A program made the translations under genes and the position numbers. The notes under the pieces were generated by a model. That model saw nothing but the letters and a program-made list of their open reading frames with translations. It searched no databases and had not been told where the DNA came from. Source: Holophagaceae bacterium (GTDB lineage Bacteria > Acidobacteriota > Holophagae > Holophagales > Holophagaceae). From it: a stretch of 6,124 nt of DNA. Where the stretch lies: NCBI GenBank assembly GCA_025353305.1, contig JANXQX010000241.1, forward strand, positions 1 to 6,124, written 5' to 3'. Positions within the stretch are counted from its first letter, which is position 1; the number at the start of each line of letters is the position of its first letter. Of the stretch, positions 1-5,888 are shown one piece after another.

Positions 1-994
1 CGGCGGCCACCCACAGCGAGCCTTCGCGATCGGTCAAGGTGACGTTCGCCCAGGGCGAAGGAAGACCATGGCTTTCATCCAGAATCCAGGCTCGGTCCTT
101 CTCGAAACACGCCAGCCCGCTATCCGTGGCGGCCCACACCCGGCCTTCATGATCCAGGCTGAGCCCGTCGCCCGATTGGGCAGGCTTGCCCGGCAGCTGC
201 TTCGAGAGATCCTCCGGCTTGGCGCCCCAGGCAGCCAACCTGATCAAGCTGGTACCGCCCCTGATCCAGATGCGCCCAGCCCTATCCACCCGCCCGCTGC
301 CGAAAGCCTGCTTCCGGAATTCTGGCGGAAGTTCCATCAGCGACCAGGAGGTGCCCTTGCGGCGCGCGAGGCGGCTTTCCCGTTCGCCCGGCTTCCCTCG
401 GCGGTGCGCCGCGAACAGGTCCCCACTTTTCGGATCCACCCAGAGGGCCGTCGCGCCACCTTCTGGATAGTTCTTCACGGGTTGAAAGGTCAGGCCACCA
501 TCCTTGCTGAGAGCCAAACCCGCAAGGGAGCCCATCCACACCTGGCCTTCCGCGTCGCGGGTGAGACAAGCGAATCCCCCTTTGGGAAGGGACACGCCGT
601 CCTTCTCGGTCCAGGCCTGAAAGCGCTGGCCGTCGAACCGCATCGGACCGCTTTGCGTAAGTACGAAAAGCCCACCCGGCAATGGTTGGATGTCGACGAC
701 GAGGAGATCAGAAAGCCCTTCCGCCAGGCCGAAACTCTTGAACCGTCGGCCGTCATACCGGAACAGGCCGCCTTCGGTGCCCACCCAGATGTAGCCCTCG
801 TCATCCTGGGTCATGCAGGTGGTCGCGAGATTGGTCAGGCCTTCATCAGGACCGTAGGTTTTGAATCGGTACAAGCCCTGGGCCGCCAGCGGAATCGTGG
901 GAAGCGCCAGGCACAGACAAGCAAGCGCAGCGCAAAGTCCCAGCCTCAGCCGGTGAAACCATGAGATGCCACGGTGCCTGGAGTCAACGTCCAA
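1..994 (-). CDS. Two-component regulator propeller protein (sensor N-terminal part), partial at left edge
   Basis: Open for 331 codons without a stop, running off the left edge, so the C-terminal output module (kinase, GGDEF or other) is not visible. Residues 1-38 form a signal peptide: basic n-region (RHR...HRLR), hydrophobic core about 18-36, and a cleavage-like LAA-QG. Repeated propeller blades follow, each with a D-x-E/A-G-x-[IVL]-W motif: EGYIWVGTEGGLFRYDG (66-82), AEGQVWMGSLAGL (148-160), RAGRIWIRGG (about 238-247), HEGRVWAATDSGL (282-294) and REGSLWVAA (323-331). These match the Reg_prop repeats of hybrid two-component sensors that sense in the periplasm. The start is TTG at 994: the frame is closed by the TAG of the upstream gene at 1006-1004, the first ATG/GTG is far inside, and AGAGG at 1005-1001 lies 6 nt before TTG. 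The SD overlaps the preceding stop codon, implying translational coupling. The family is sure; the partner domain is unknown. Confidence 0.85.
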   Translation of the reverse strand, partial: MDVDSRHRGISWFHRLRLGLCAALACLCLALPTIPLAAQGLYRFKTYGPDEGLTNLATTCMTQDDEGYIWVGTEGGLFRYDGRRFKSFGLAEGLSDLLVVDIQPLPGGLFVLTQSGPMRFDGQRFQAWTEKDGVSLPKGGFACLTRDAEGQVWMGSLAGLALSKDGGLTFQPVKNYPEGGATALWVDPKSGDLFAAHRRGKPGERESRLARRKGTSWSLMELPPEFRKQAFGSGRVDRAGRIWIRGGTSLIRLAAWGAKPEDLSKQLPGKPAQSGDGLSLDHEGRVWAATDSGLACFEKDRAWILDESHGLPSPWANVTLTDREGSLWVAA

Positions 995-1003
995 ACGGAG
1001 CCT

Positions 1004-1771
1004 CTAATTCTTTCTATGAACCTTGTATACGCTGGCTTGGTCCCTGGGCGCGATGATTAATTCATCAATATTCACATGATCCGGCATAGCCAGGGCCCAA
1101 CGGATGCATTCGGCGATGTCTCCGGCCACGAGTGGTGTCATCCCTTGATAGACCGCCTTGGCTTTGGTTTCGTCTTCCAACCGGACCCTGGAAAAGTTGG
1201 TTTCCGTCAGGCCTGGATCCACCGAGGTCAGCCGGATGGGCTCGCCGCAAAGCTCGATGCGCAGAGCCTGGACCAGCGCCCGCAGCGCGTGCTTCGACGC
1301 ACAGTACACGCCACCGTTCTCGTAGACGTTGTGCCCGGCGACCGAGCCGATGGTGAAGAGATGGCCCCAGCCCGAGGCGCGCAAATGGGGCAGCGCGGCC
1401 TGGAAGGTGCGGATCACGCCTTCGATATTGGTATGCAGCATAAGTTGCCAGGTTTCCTCGGAGATGGCCTCGATTCGATCCAGACGCTTGGCCAGGCCCG
1501 CATTGGCCACCACCACATGAAGGCCGCCCAATTCCGCGGCGGCATCATCCACAAAAGTCTTCACCGATCTCGAATCACGGACATCCACAAACCCCGCGAA
1601 GGCCTGAATACCGTGCTGAGCCTTCAATTCATCAGCGAGGTTCTCCACCATTTCGATGCGCCGCGCACCCAGGGCAAGCCGGTAGCCGTTGGCCGCGAGC
1701 AGGTGAGCGGTGGCTTCCCCGATGCCGCTGCTGGCGCCGGTGATGAGGGCAATGGGATGTTCGGGGCGCAT
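1004..1771 (-). CDS. YdfG-like short-chain dehydrogenase/reductase
   Basis: A complete 255-aa classical SDR, a cytoplasmic NAD(P)-dependent oxidoreductase with one Rossmann domain. Visible landmarks are the cofactor-binding TGASSGIG (11-18), A-R-R (36-38) after beta-2, which favours NADP(H), D63-V64, NAG (90-92), catalytic N115, S143, Y156 and K160 in YCASK, and PG (186-187). The C-terminal part (TETNFSRVR, then HVNIDELIIAPRDQ) resembles the YdfG family, whose E. coli member oxidises L-allo-threonine and serine and reduces malonic semialdehyde; the substrate here cannot be read from sequence. It begins 2 nt after the stop of the YHS lipoprotein gene, with only a weak AAAGG about 14 nt upstream, so it probably depends on coupled re-initiation. 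Its TAG stop overlaps the SD of the propeller gene. An amino- or hydroxy-acid substrate would fit the aminotransferase in the same operon, but this is inference. Confidence 0.93.
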   Translation of the reverse strand: MRPEHPIALITGASSGIGEATAHLLAANGYRLALGARRIEMVENLADELKAQHGIQAFAGFVDVRDSRSVKTFVDDAAAELGGLHVVVANAGLAKRLDRIEAISEETWQLMLHTNIEGVIRTFQAALPHLRASGWGHLFTIGSVAGHNVYENGGVYCASKHALRALVQALRIELCGEPIRLTSVDPGLTETNFSRVRLEDETKAKAVYQGMTPLVAGDIAECIRWALAMPDHVNIDELIIAPRDQASVYKVHRKN

Positions 1772-1773
1772 TG

Positions 1774-2028
1774 TCAGCCGCTGCCTTTCGGAAGGTATTT
1801 AGCGGGATCCGATAGGAAGGTGTCCCGGCAGTTCTCGGAGCAGAAGTAGTAGGTCCGTCCGCGGTACTCCGCCTTGGGCGTCTCTGCCGTAACGGGCACC
1901 ACGATGCAGGCAAGGTCCCGGCAATAGGCGCAGACGGGATCGATGGCCTCCCCCGGACCCACCATGGACACCACGGGGCGGCATGCCGCAAGCACAACGA
2001 TTGAGAGCAAGAAGGCGAAGCGTTTCAT
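1774..2028 (-). CDS. YHS-domain lipoprotein
   Basis: Small protein of 84 aa. Residues 1-15 are a short lipoprotein signal (MKRFAFLLSIVVLAA) ending in lipobox LAAC, so C16 would be lipidated and the mature protein anchored in the envelope. Residues 30-79 form a YHS domain: DPVC (30-33), AEYRG (53-57), YYFCSENCRDTF (60-71), DPAKYL (74-79). YHS domains are small treble-clef-like metal-binding modules found with heavy-metal ATPases and copper/mercury proteins; C33, C63 and C67 are the expected ligands. Unusually, the canonical G-M after DPVC is replaced by A-Y, and two more cysteines (C36, C41) follow, giving CxxC near the N-terminus. The start is 3 nt (GCG) after the barrel gene's TAG, with no real SD, so translation is probably coupled. 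Metal binding is inference from the domain; which metal is unknown. Confidence 0.88.
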   Translation of the reverse strand: MKRFAFLLSIVVLAACRPVVSMVGPGEAIDPVCAYCRDLACIVVPVTAETPKAEYRGRTYYFCSENCRDTFLSDPAKYLPKGSG

Positions 2029-2031
2029 CGC

Positions 2032-2997
2032 CTAAAAGCTTAGCGAGAGGCCGGCCACCGCCTTAAATTTTGTTTCGATTTGAGCGCCGTTGGGACTCTG
2101 GCCCAGCGGCAGCTGGAGCGCGAACGACAATGAAGCGCGGGGTGAGAATCCGAAACGCAGGCCCGGGCTCAGGAACACTGCGCTGCCTCCGCTGTTGTCG
2201 TCGTGCGCGCCCTGGACTTCCACTTTGCCAATGCTGCGGTAGTTCAATTCCAGGAAGGCCGCCGACTGCGGAAAGGTGTGGATATTCTCGGTCAAACGCC
2301 AGCCAAGGGCCACGCCCGCATCCAGGCGGTCCCCCAACCGGTAACCGTGATAGATACCTCGGAAAGTGCTGCTGACGCTGGCGTCCAAAGTGAGCTGGGA
2401 GGTCACAAAAGTGGAATAGCCGAGGCCCCCCACGAAATCGGTGGCGCCGGAACCCGGCGTGCTGGCGAAATCCACCGGCTCTCCGTTCGAGTCCAGGACG
2501 TCCTTTTTTCCGGTCGGAATTTTTACGCCGCCGAAAAGCGCGAAACGGCCTGCGGGGCCCTTGTAGAAGGCCCACTTGCCGTTGATCCAGAGATCCGTAA
2601 AACCCTCGGGTTCGTTGGTGCTGCGAGTCAAAACGCCGGTATCGGGGTTTAGGCTCACAGTGCCACCGCCACTGGCGGTGTAGTAGCCGAGTGACGCGGA
2701 AACTTGCAGGTCTTCGGCGATGCCGTAAGAAAGGCTGACTCCATGCAGCAGGCTGCGGTCAAGCACGTCGATATCGCCTGCGGCGGCCGCCTTCATCGCG
2801 ATTTCCGCATCACTTGGAATGTTGAAAGCCGTGTAGTCCGACCGCAGTTCAAAGGACCAGGCACCGCGTTTCAATACTTCGCCGCTCTGGACGGAAAGGC
2901 CGCCTCCGGATGTGCCCGGGCCGTGATCGGCAAACACACACGTGCCCGCCAGGAGGGCCAGGAGGCAGGTGGTGTGGCGAGCGATCCTCGTTTGCAT
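2032..2997 (-). CDS. Outer-membrane beta-barrel 'transporter' family protein
   Basis: 321 aa. The signal peptide (1-23: basic start, CLLALLAGTCVFA, cleavage before DHGPG) is followed by alternating polar/hydrophobic strands with many Gly and aromatic residues. The last residue is Phe in AGLSLSF, the classical C-terminal signature for outer-membrane assembly. Landmarks are HGPGTSGGGLSVQSGE (25-40), LSYGIAEDLQVSASLGYY, a GGVKIPTGKKD turn and LSPGLRFGF near the end. This pattern belongs to barrels usually labelled 'transporter' or phenol-degradation MetA-like (PF13557-type); no substrate has been assigned that I can name. It starts 6 nt after the aminotransferase TGA. Its GGAGG abuts the ATG with no spacer, an unusual geometry; no better in-frame start exists because the TGA lies in the same frame. 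The YHS lipoprotein gene follows at 3 nt, pointing to a joint envelope function. Confidence 0.85.
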   Translation of the reverse strand: MQTRIARHTTCLLALLAGTCVFADHGPGTSGGGLSVQSGEVLKRGAWSFELRSDYTAFNIPSDAEIAMKAAAAGDIDVLDRSLLHGVSLSYGIAEDLQVSASLGYYTASGGGTVSLNPDTGVLTRSTNEPEGFTDLWINGKWAFYKGPAGRFALFGGVKIPTGKKDVLDSNGEPVDFASTPGSGATDFVGGLGYSTFVTSQLTLDASVSSTFRGIYHGYRLGDRLDAGVALGWRLTENIHTFPQSAAFLELNYRSIGKVEVQGAHDDNSGGSAVFLSPGLRFGFSPRASLSFALQLPLGQSPNGAQIETKFKAVAGLSLSF

Positions 2998-3003
2998 CCT
3001 CCG

Positions 3004-4221
3004 TCAACTGGGATATTGGTCCACGGCCCGGGCGAGCAGGTCCATGGCGCGTTTGAGTTTGGGGACCTCCAGCACGTAGGCCAGGCGTATTTGATTCAGG
3101 CCTTTCGGCTGGTGGAGCGATTCATCCTGGACGTAAAAGCCTGGCCCCGGCGCCACCATCAGGGTTTCGCCATCGTGCGAGAAGTCCGTCAACAGCCAGC
3201 GGGCGAAGGCTTCGCAATCTGGAATGGGCAGCTCGGCCATGATGTAGAAGGCGCCCTTGGGCTTCTCACAGATGAGGCCCGGAATGCGTTGGAGGCCTTC
3301 GAAGGTGATGTCGCGGCGCCGCATGTATTCTTCGCGCATGGGTCCGAAAATGCCCGGGCCCAGCCTGGTCATGGCCATGGCCGCCGCCTGTTCCACCACC
3401 GGAGGGCAGAGCCTGCCCTGGGCCATCCGGACGGCCGCCGCGCGGACCTCCTTGTTGCGGGTGGCGAAGCAGCCGATGCGGGCGCCGCAGGCGCTGTAGC
3501 GTTTTGAAATGCTGTCCACCAGGATGGCGTGGTCGTCCATGCCTTCGATATGCAGAATGCTGGTGTGCGTTCCTTCGTACACGAATTCGCGGTAGACCTC
3601 GTCGGAAATGATGAATAGGGAATGATCCTTGGCGATCCGCACGAGGCGGCGGAGTTCGGCCTCCGTCAGCACCGTCCCGGTCGGGTTGTTGGGCGAGCAG
3701 ATCAGCATGGCCCGCGTGCGGGGCGAGATGGCCGCGAGGATCGCCTGATCGTCCGGAAGGTGGAAGCCATTGGCCGCCTCGGTCCGCAGGGGCTGGAGCG
3801 TCACGCCCGACATCATGGCGAAGGTGTTGTAGTTCGTGTAGAAAGGCTCGAAGCAAAGCACCTCGTCGCCGGGTTCCGCCACGATCTGCAGCGCGAATAG
3901 GATGGCCTCGCTGCCGCCGATCGTCACGACGAGGTCGCTTTCATCCAACTCGATGCCCGCGGCCCGATAGTACTCGGACAAAGCGAGGCGGTAGGCGGGC
4001 TCGCCCTCGGAGCGGCCATAGGCGATCACCTTGCGGTCGTAGGCGTGGAGGGCATCCAGAAAGGGTTGCGGCGTGGGCACATCCGGCTGGCCGATGTTCA
4101 GCGAGTGGACATGAATCCCGCGGGCGACCGCAGCGTCTGCAAGCGGCGCCAGCTTGCGGATGGGGGAGTCCAGAAAACGATTTGCGCGGTCCGACACACG
4201 CACCATCAGGCTCGGTTCCAT
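3004..4221 (-). CDS. Class I/II PLP-dependent aminotransferase
   Basis: 405 aa from ATG 4221; AGGAG at 4235-4231 lies 9 nt upstream. A TTG at 4275 would add 18 residues, but it falls at the expected transcription start and has no SD. It is a fold-type I, AspC/AlaT-like cytoplasmic enzyme that moves amino groups between amino and 2-oxo acids. Visible residues: substrate-cleft GQPDVPTP (44-51), phosphate-binding GGSEA (102-106), aromatic F/Y around 127-128, SPNNPTG with N179 contacting PLP, SDEVY with D207 and Y210, Schiff-base lysine K240 in SISKRYSACGARIG (matching the class I signature, R248 binding phosphate), and R379 in NQIRL for the substrate carboxylate. The family is sure; amino-acid specificity cannot be read. 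It is first of five tightly packed genes and has a TATAAT promoter about 54 nt ahead of the ATG. Finding it upstream of an outer-membrane barrel is unusual. Confidence 0.93.
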   Translation of the reverse strand: MEPSLMVRVSDRANRFLDSPIRKLAPLADAAVARGIHVHSLNIGQPDVPTPQPFLDALHAYDRKVIAYGRSEGEPAYRLALSEYYRAAGIELDESDLVVTIGGSEAILFALQIVAEPGDEVLCFEPFYTNYNTFAMMSGVTLQPLRTEAANGFHLPDDQAILAAISPRTRAMLICSPNNPTGTVLTEAELRRLVRIAKDHSLFIISDEVYREFVYEGTHTSILHIEGMDDHAILVDSISKRYSACGARIGCFATRNKEVRAAAVRMAQGRLCPPVVEQAAAMAMTRLGPGIFGPMREEYMRRRDITFEGLQRIPGLICEKPKGAFYIMAELPIPDCEAFARWLLTDFSHDGETLMVAPGPGFYVQDESLHQPKGLNQIRLAYVLEVPKLKRAMDLLARAVDQYPS

Positions 4222-4281
4222 GGTGTTGTTCTCCTGGGGGCAGCCGACGATCCTGCGATCGCCCGATGGACACAAACAGCC

Positions 4282-4287
4282 ATTATA
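4282..4287 (-). promoter_or_regulatory. -10 box (TATAAT) of the five-gene minus-strand operon
   Basis: On the minus strand the sequence reads CCGG-TATAAT-GG, a perfect sigma-70 -10 hexamer. The hexamer 17 nt further upstream is TTCGGG, a poor -35, so an activator may be needed. Transcription would start near 4275, giving a leader of about 54 nt. That leader contains a hairpin: GACGATC (4246-4252) and GATCGCC (4257-4263) around a 4-nt loop, 7 bp with one G-U pair, just before the AGGAG. Confidence 0.5.
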
Positions 4288-4472
4288 CCGGAGGTCCGGG
4301 AACCCCCGAAGCCCTTGCCTCCCTTGAATCCAGAGCCTTCATGACAGGGATCACTGACTCGGCTTCGACGCTCTGGTTACCTTGGGTAGGTTGGGATTGC
4401 GTCGCTAGAAGTCCCATGGCCCTGGGATAAACTGGGCTTTCTGTCTCCGGACTCCCGGAGTCTTTCTCCGCC

Positions 4473-4478
4473 GAGGTG
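4473..4478 (+). promoter_or_regulatory. Ribosome binding site GAGGTG that decides the start of the acyl-CoA dehydrogenase
   Basis: GAGG at 4473-4476 is 5 nt before the GTG at 4482. An in-frame GTG at 4476 sits inside this SD and has no SD of its own at a workable distance (the nearest, CGGAG at 4456-4460, is 15 nt away). I therefore prefer 4482, which gives an M-L-D-F-S-L-S-P-E N-terminus typical of the family. Confidence 0.65.
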
Positions 4479-4481
4479 GCC

Positions 4482-5627
4482 GTGCTCGATTTCTCCCTAA
4501 GCCCTGAACTTCTGGCCCTCCAAGAGAAGGCCCATGAATTCGCGCTCAACGTGATCCGTCCCGTGGCCCGCTATTACGACAACACCGGTGAGTGGGCGAC
4601 TCCGGTCTACAACAAGGCCTGGGACGAAGGTTACCTCCAGGCCCTGGTTCCCAAGGAATATGGCGGTCCGGGAAAAAACCAGATCGAGGAAGCCATCGTC
4701 TGCGAGGAGATGGCCTGGGGCTGCGGCGGGCTGTATACCTCCATCATGGCCAACGGCCTGGCCATGACACCCATCCTCATCGCGGGCAGCGACGAACAGA
4801 AGAAAAAGTGGCTCACGCGGCTCACGGAACAACCCATCTTCGCGGCCTTCTCCCTGTCTGAACCCGATGCCGGATCAGATGCCGGCGGAATGACCTGCAG
4901 GGCGGAATTGAGGGGCGACAAGTACATCATCAACGGCACCAAGTGCTACTGCACCAATGGTGGCCATGCGGATTTCTACACCTTGTTCGCATCCACCAAT
5001 CCCGACAAGGGCGCCCGCGGAACCAGCTGCATCGTGGTGCCCCGGGACACGCCCGGTCTTCGCGTCGGCAAAGCCATGGACAAGATGGGCCAGCGCGCCA
5101 GCAATCAGGTGGAGGTCCACTACGAAAACGCCGAGGTCCCCGCCGAGAACATTCTTGGCAGGGAGGGCATGGGTTTCATCATCGCCATGAAGACCCTTGA
5201 CCAGACCCGCGCGGCGGTTGCGGCCGGGGGCGTCGGCGTGGCGCGTGCGGCCTTCGAGATCGCGCTGGAATACGCCAAGACCCGGGTCCAGTTCGGCAAA
5301 CCCATCATCGCCAACCAGGCCATCAGCTTCATGCTCGCCGACATGGCCAAGAAGATCGAAGCCAGCCGCCTGCTCACCTGGCAGGCGGCCTGGATGACCG
5401 ACAACAAGATCAAGAATTCCAAGCAGAGCGCCATCGCCAAGACCTTCGCCACCGACACGGCCATGGAAGTCACCACTGATGCCGTGCAGATCCTCGGCGG
5501 CAACGGCTACTCCAAGGACTACCTGGTGGAAAAGTGCATGCGCGACGCCAAGCTATTGCAGATCTATGAGGGAACCAACCAGATCCAGCGGCTTGTCATA
5601 GCAAAAGAGATCCAGCAAGGAAACTGA
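4482..5627 (+). CDS. Acyl-CoA dehydrogenase
   Basis: 381 aa, normal for this FAD flavoprotein family. It oxidises an acyl-CoA to the 2-enoyl-CoA and passes electrons to ETF; cytoplasmic, usually a tetramer. Residues 1-115 are the helical N-domain. LSEPDAGSDAGG (125-136) is a near match to family signature 1 in the beta-domain, with FAD/substrate contacts. QILGGNGY (336-343) begins a clean match to signature 2. E363 in I-Y-E-G-T-N is the catalytic base, at the position used by short/medium-chain enzymes. R268 and F271 in KTRVQFGKPI are conserved FAD/dimer contacts. Chain length cannot be decided; short-chain/butyryl-type is plausible. The last 13 codons are odd: they contain the only ATA codon of the gene, and the same 41 nt occur again at 5762-5802 with synonymous differences only. 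The 3' end may thus have been replaced. No other beta-oxidation gene is visible nearby. Confidence 0.95.
   Translation: MLDFSLSPELLALQEKAHEFALNVIRPVARYYDNTGEWATPVYNKAWDEGYLQALVPKEYGGPGKNQIEEAIVCEEMAWGCGGLYTSIMANGLAMTPILIAGSDEQKKKWLTRLTEQPIFAAFSLSEPDAGSDAGGMTCRAELRGDKYIINGTKCYCTNGGHADFYTLFASTNPDKGARGTSCIVVPRDTPGLRVGKAMDKMGQRASNQVEVHYENAEVPAENILGREGMGFIIAMKTLDQTRAAVAAGGVGVARAAFEIALEYAKTRVQFGKPIIANQAISFMLADMAKKIEASRLLTWQAAWMTDNKIKNSKQSAIAKTFATDTAMEVTTDAVQILGGNGYSKDYLVEKCMRDAKLLQIYEGTNQIQRLVIAKEIQQGN
5587..5627 (+). repeat. Direct repeat copy A: the functional 3' end of the acyl-CoA dehydrogenase gene
   Basis: 41 nt from AGCGGCTTGT to the TGA stop, matching 5762-5802 at 36 of 41 positions. The first 10 nt are identical. 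The mismatches are GTC/GTG, ATA/ATC, GCA/GCC, CAG/CAA and CAA/CAG, all third position and all synonymous. No similarity extends upstream of 5587 or beyond the stop. The unit period is 175 nt. Confidence 0.9.
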
Positions 5628-5761
5628 ACAAAAGGGGTAGACCCTTTCACTTGCTCAACTCGCCGCTGGATTGCGGGTCACGAGCGTACAGGCCTTGATG
5701 GCCTGTACCGAGCGGGGCCCCGCTGGTTGGTTCAAATCCCCAAGATCGCAAGGTTAGCCTT
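5628..5761 (+). other. 134-nt hairpin-rich segment between the two gene-end copies (candidate small integrated element)
   Basis: No convincing protein gene. In order it contains: AAAGGG (5631-5636)/CCCTTT (5642-5647), 5-nt loop; CTCG-CCGC (5659-5666) with GCGG (5673-5676) and CGAG (5681-5684), one side bulged; GTACAGGCC (5686-5694)/GGCCTGTAC (5700-5708), a perfect 9 bp with loop TTGAT; the 14-nt palindrome AGCGGGGCCCCGCT (5711-5724); TTGG (5727-5730)/CCAA (5740-5743); and GATCGCAAG (5744-5752)/CTTGTGATC (5767-5775), 9 bp with one G-U, reaching into copy B. It could be a folded RNA, a recombination substrate, or the remnant of a larger island. The first hairpin could also terminate the acyl-CoA dehydrogenase transcript, but it lacks a U-tract. 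Confidence 0.5.
5686..5708 (+). repeat. Perfect 9-bp inverted repeat with 5-nt loop
   Basis: GTACAGGCC-TTGAT-GGCCTGTAC. The arms are exact and GC-rich, the strongest single stem in the 134-nt segment, flanked on both sides by CGAGC-like sequence (5681-5685 and 5709-5713). It is followed by no T-run, so a factor-independent terminator is unlikely. Confidence 0.85.
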
Positions 5762-5802
5762 AGCGGCTTGTGATCGCCAAAGAGATCCAACAGGGAAACT
5801 GA
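5762..5802 (+). pseudogene. Direct repeat copy B: orphan duplicate of the acyl-CoA dehydrogenase 3' end
   Basis: Read in its frame this encodes R-L-V-I-A-K-E-I-Q-Q-G-N-stop, identical to the C-terminus of the upstream gene, but in-frame TAG codons just before it leave it without a start. Its codons (GTG, ATC, GCC) fit the body of the dehydrogenase gene better than those of the functional end (GTC, ATA, GCA). Copy B therefore looks like the original, displaced gene end. The alternative is the last remnant of a tandem paralogue. Confidence 0.8.
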
Positions 5803-5804
5803 TC

Positions 5805-5828
5805 AATTCGGTTTTTATTTTCCGAATT
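5805..5828 (+). other. AATTCGG/CCGAATT inverted repeat after the displaced gene end
   Basis: Seven exact base pairs around a 10-nt loop of almost only T, starting 2 nt after the stop codon of copy B. The position suggests it was the original transcript end of the dehydrogenase gene, but the stem is AT-rich and no T-tract follows. It could instead be an operator-like palindrome. Confidence 0.35.
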
Positions 5829-5888
5829 CCCTCTCCCTGATACCCTTCCTCCATTAACCCAACTTTTCGGCACCTGCCCCAAAGCTGG

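Larger units (their letters stand above)
4222..4481. other. Divergent intergenic region, no gene
   Basis: 260 nt between divergent genes. It holds the minus-strand promoter and leader on the left. On the right is the plus-strand leader of the acyl-CoA dehydrogenase: a weak -10 candidate TAAACT inside GGGATAAACTGGG (about 4426-4438) without a recognisable -35, and a 6-bp hairpin CTCCGG (4445-4450)/CCGGAG (4455-4460) with a 4-nt loop. A 7-bp inverted repeat CCAGAGC (4330-4336)/GCTCTGG (4370-4376) lies between the two promoters and could be an operator or chance. I see no coding sequence on either strand. Confidence 0.6.

Noticed and set aside
68..964. 298-codon open frame on the plus strand
   Set aside because: It lies antisense to the propeller gene; the translation is Pro/Arg/Ala-rich with no recognisable domain, while the minus strand gives a signal peptide and repeated W-containing blades.
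1076..1849. 257-codon plus-strand open frame
   Set aside because: Antisense to the SDR, which has all its catalytic motifs; the frame is a by-product of GC-rich codon use.
2704..3507. 267-codon plus-strand open frame
   Set aside because: Spans the barrel/aminotransferase junction in antisense and has no domain pattern.
4222..4275. 18-residue N-terminal extension of the aminotransferase from TTG 4275
   Set aside because: The TTG coincides with the expected transcription start, lacks an SD, and the ATG at 4221 has AGGAG at 9 nt.
5725..5745. Possible tRNA T-arm (GGTTCAAATCCCC)
   Set aside because: The T-loop-like string is there, but a 5-bp T-stem does not form, and no D-arm, anticodon arm or acceptor stem can be placed around it.
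5697..5756. Small plus-strand reading frame of 19 codons inside the hairpin segment
   Set aside because: No SD, it overlaps strong stems and has no recognisable protein character.
5753..5760. Possible integron attC core (GTTAGCC)
   Set aside because: It does not fit the GTTRRRY consensus and no matching RYYYAAC partner was found at the other end of the segment.
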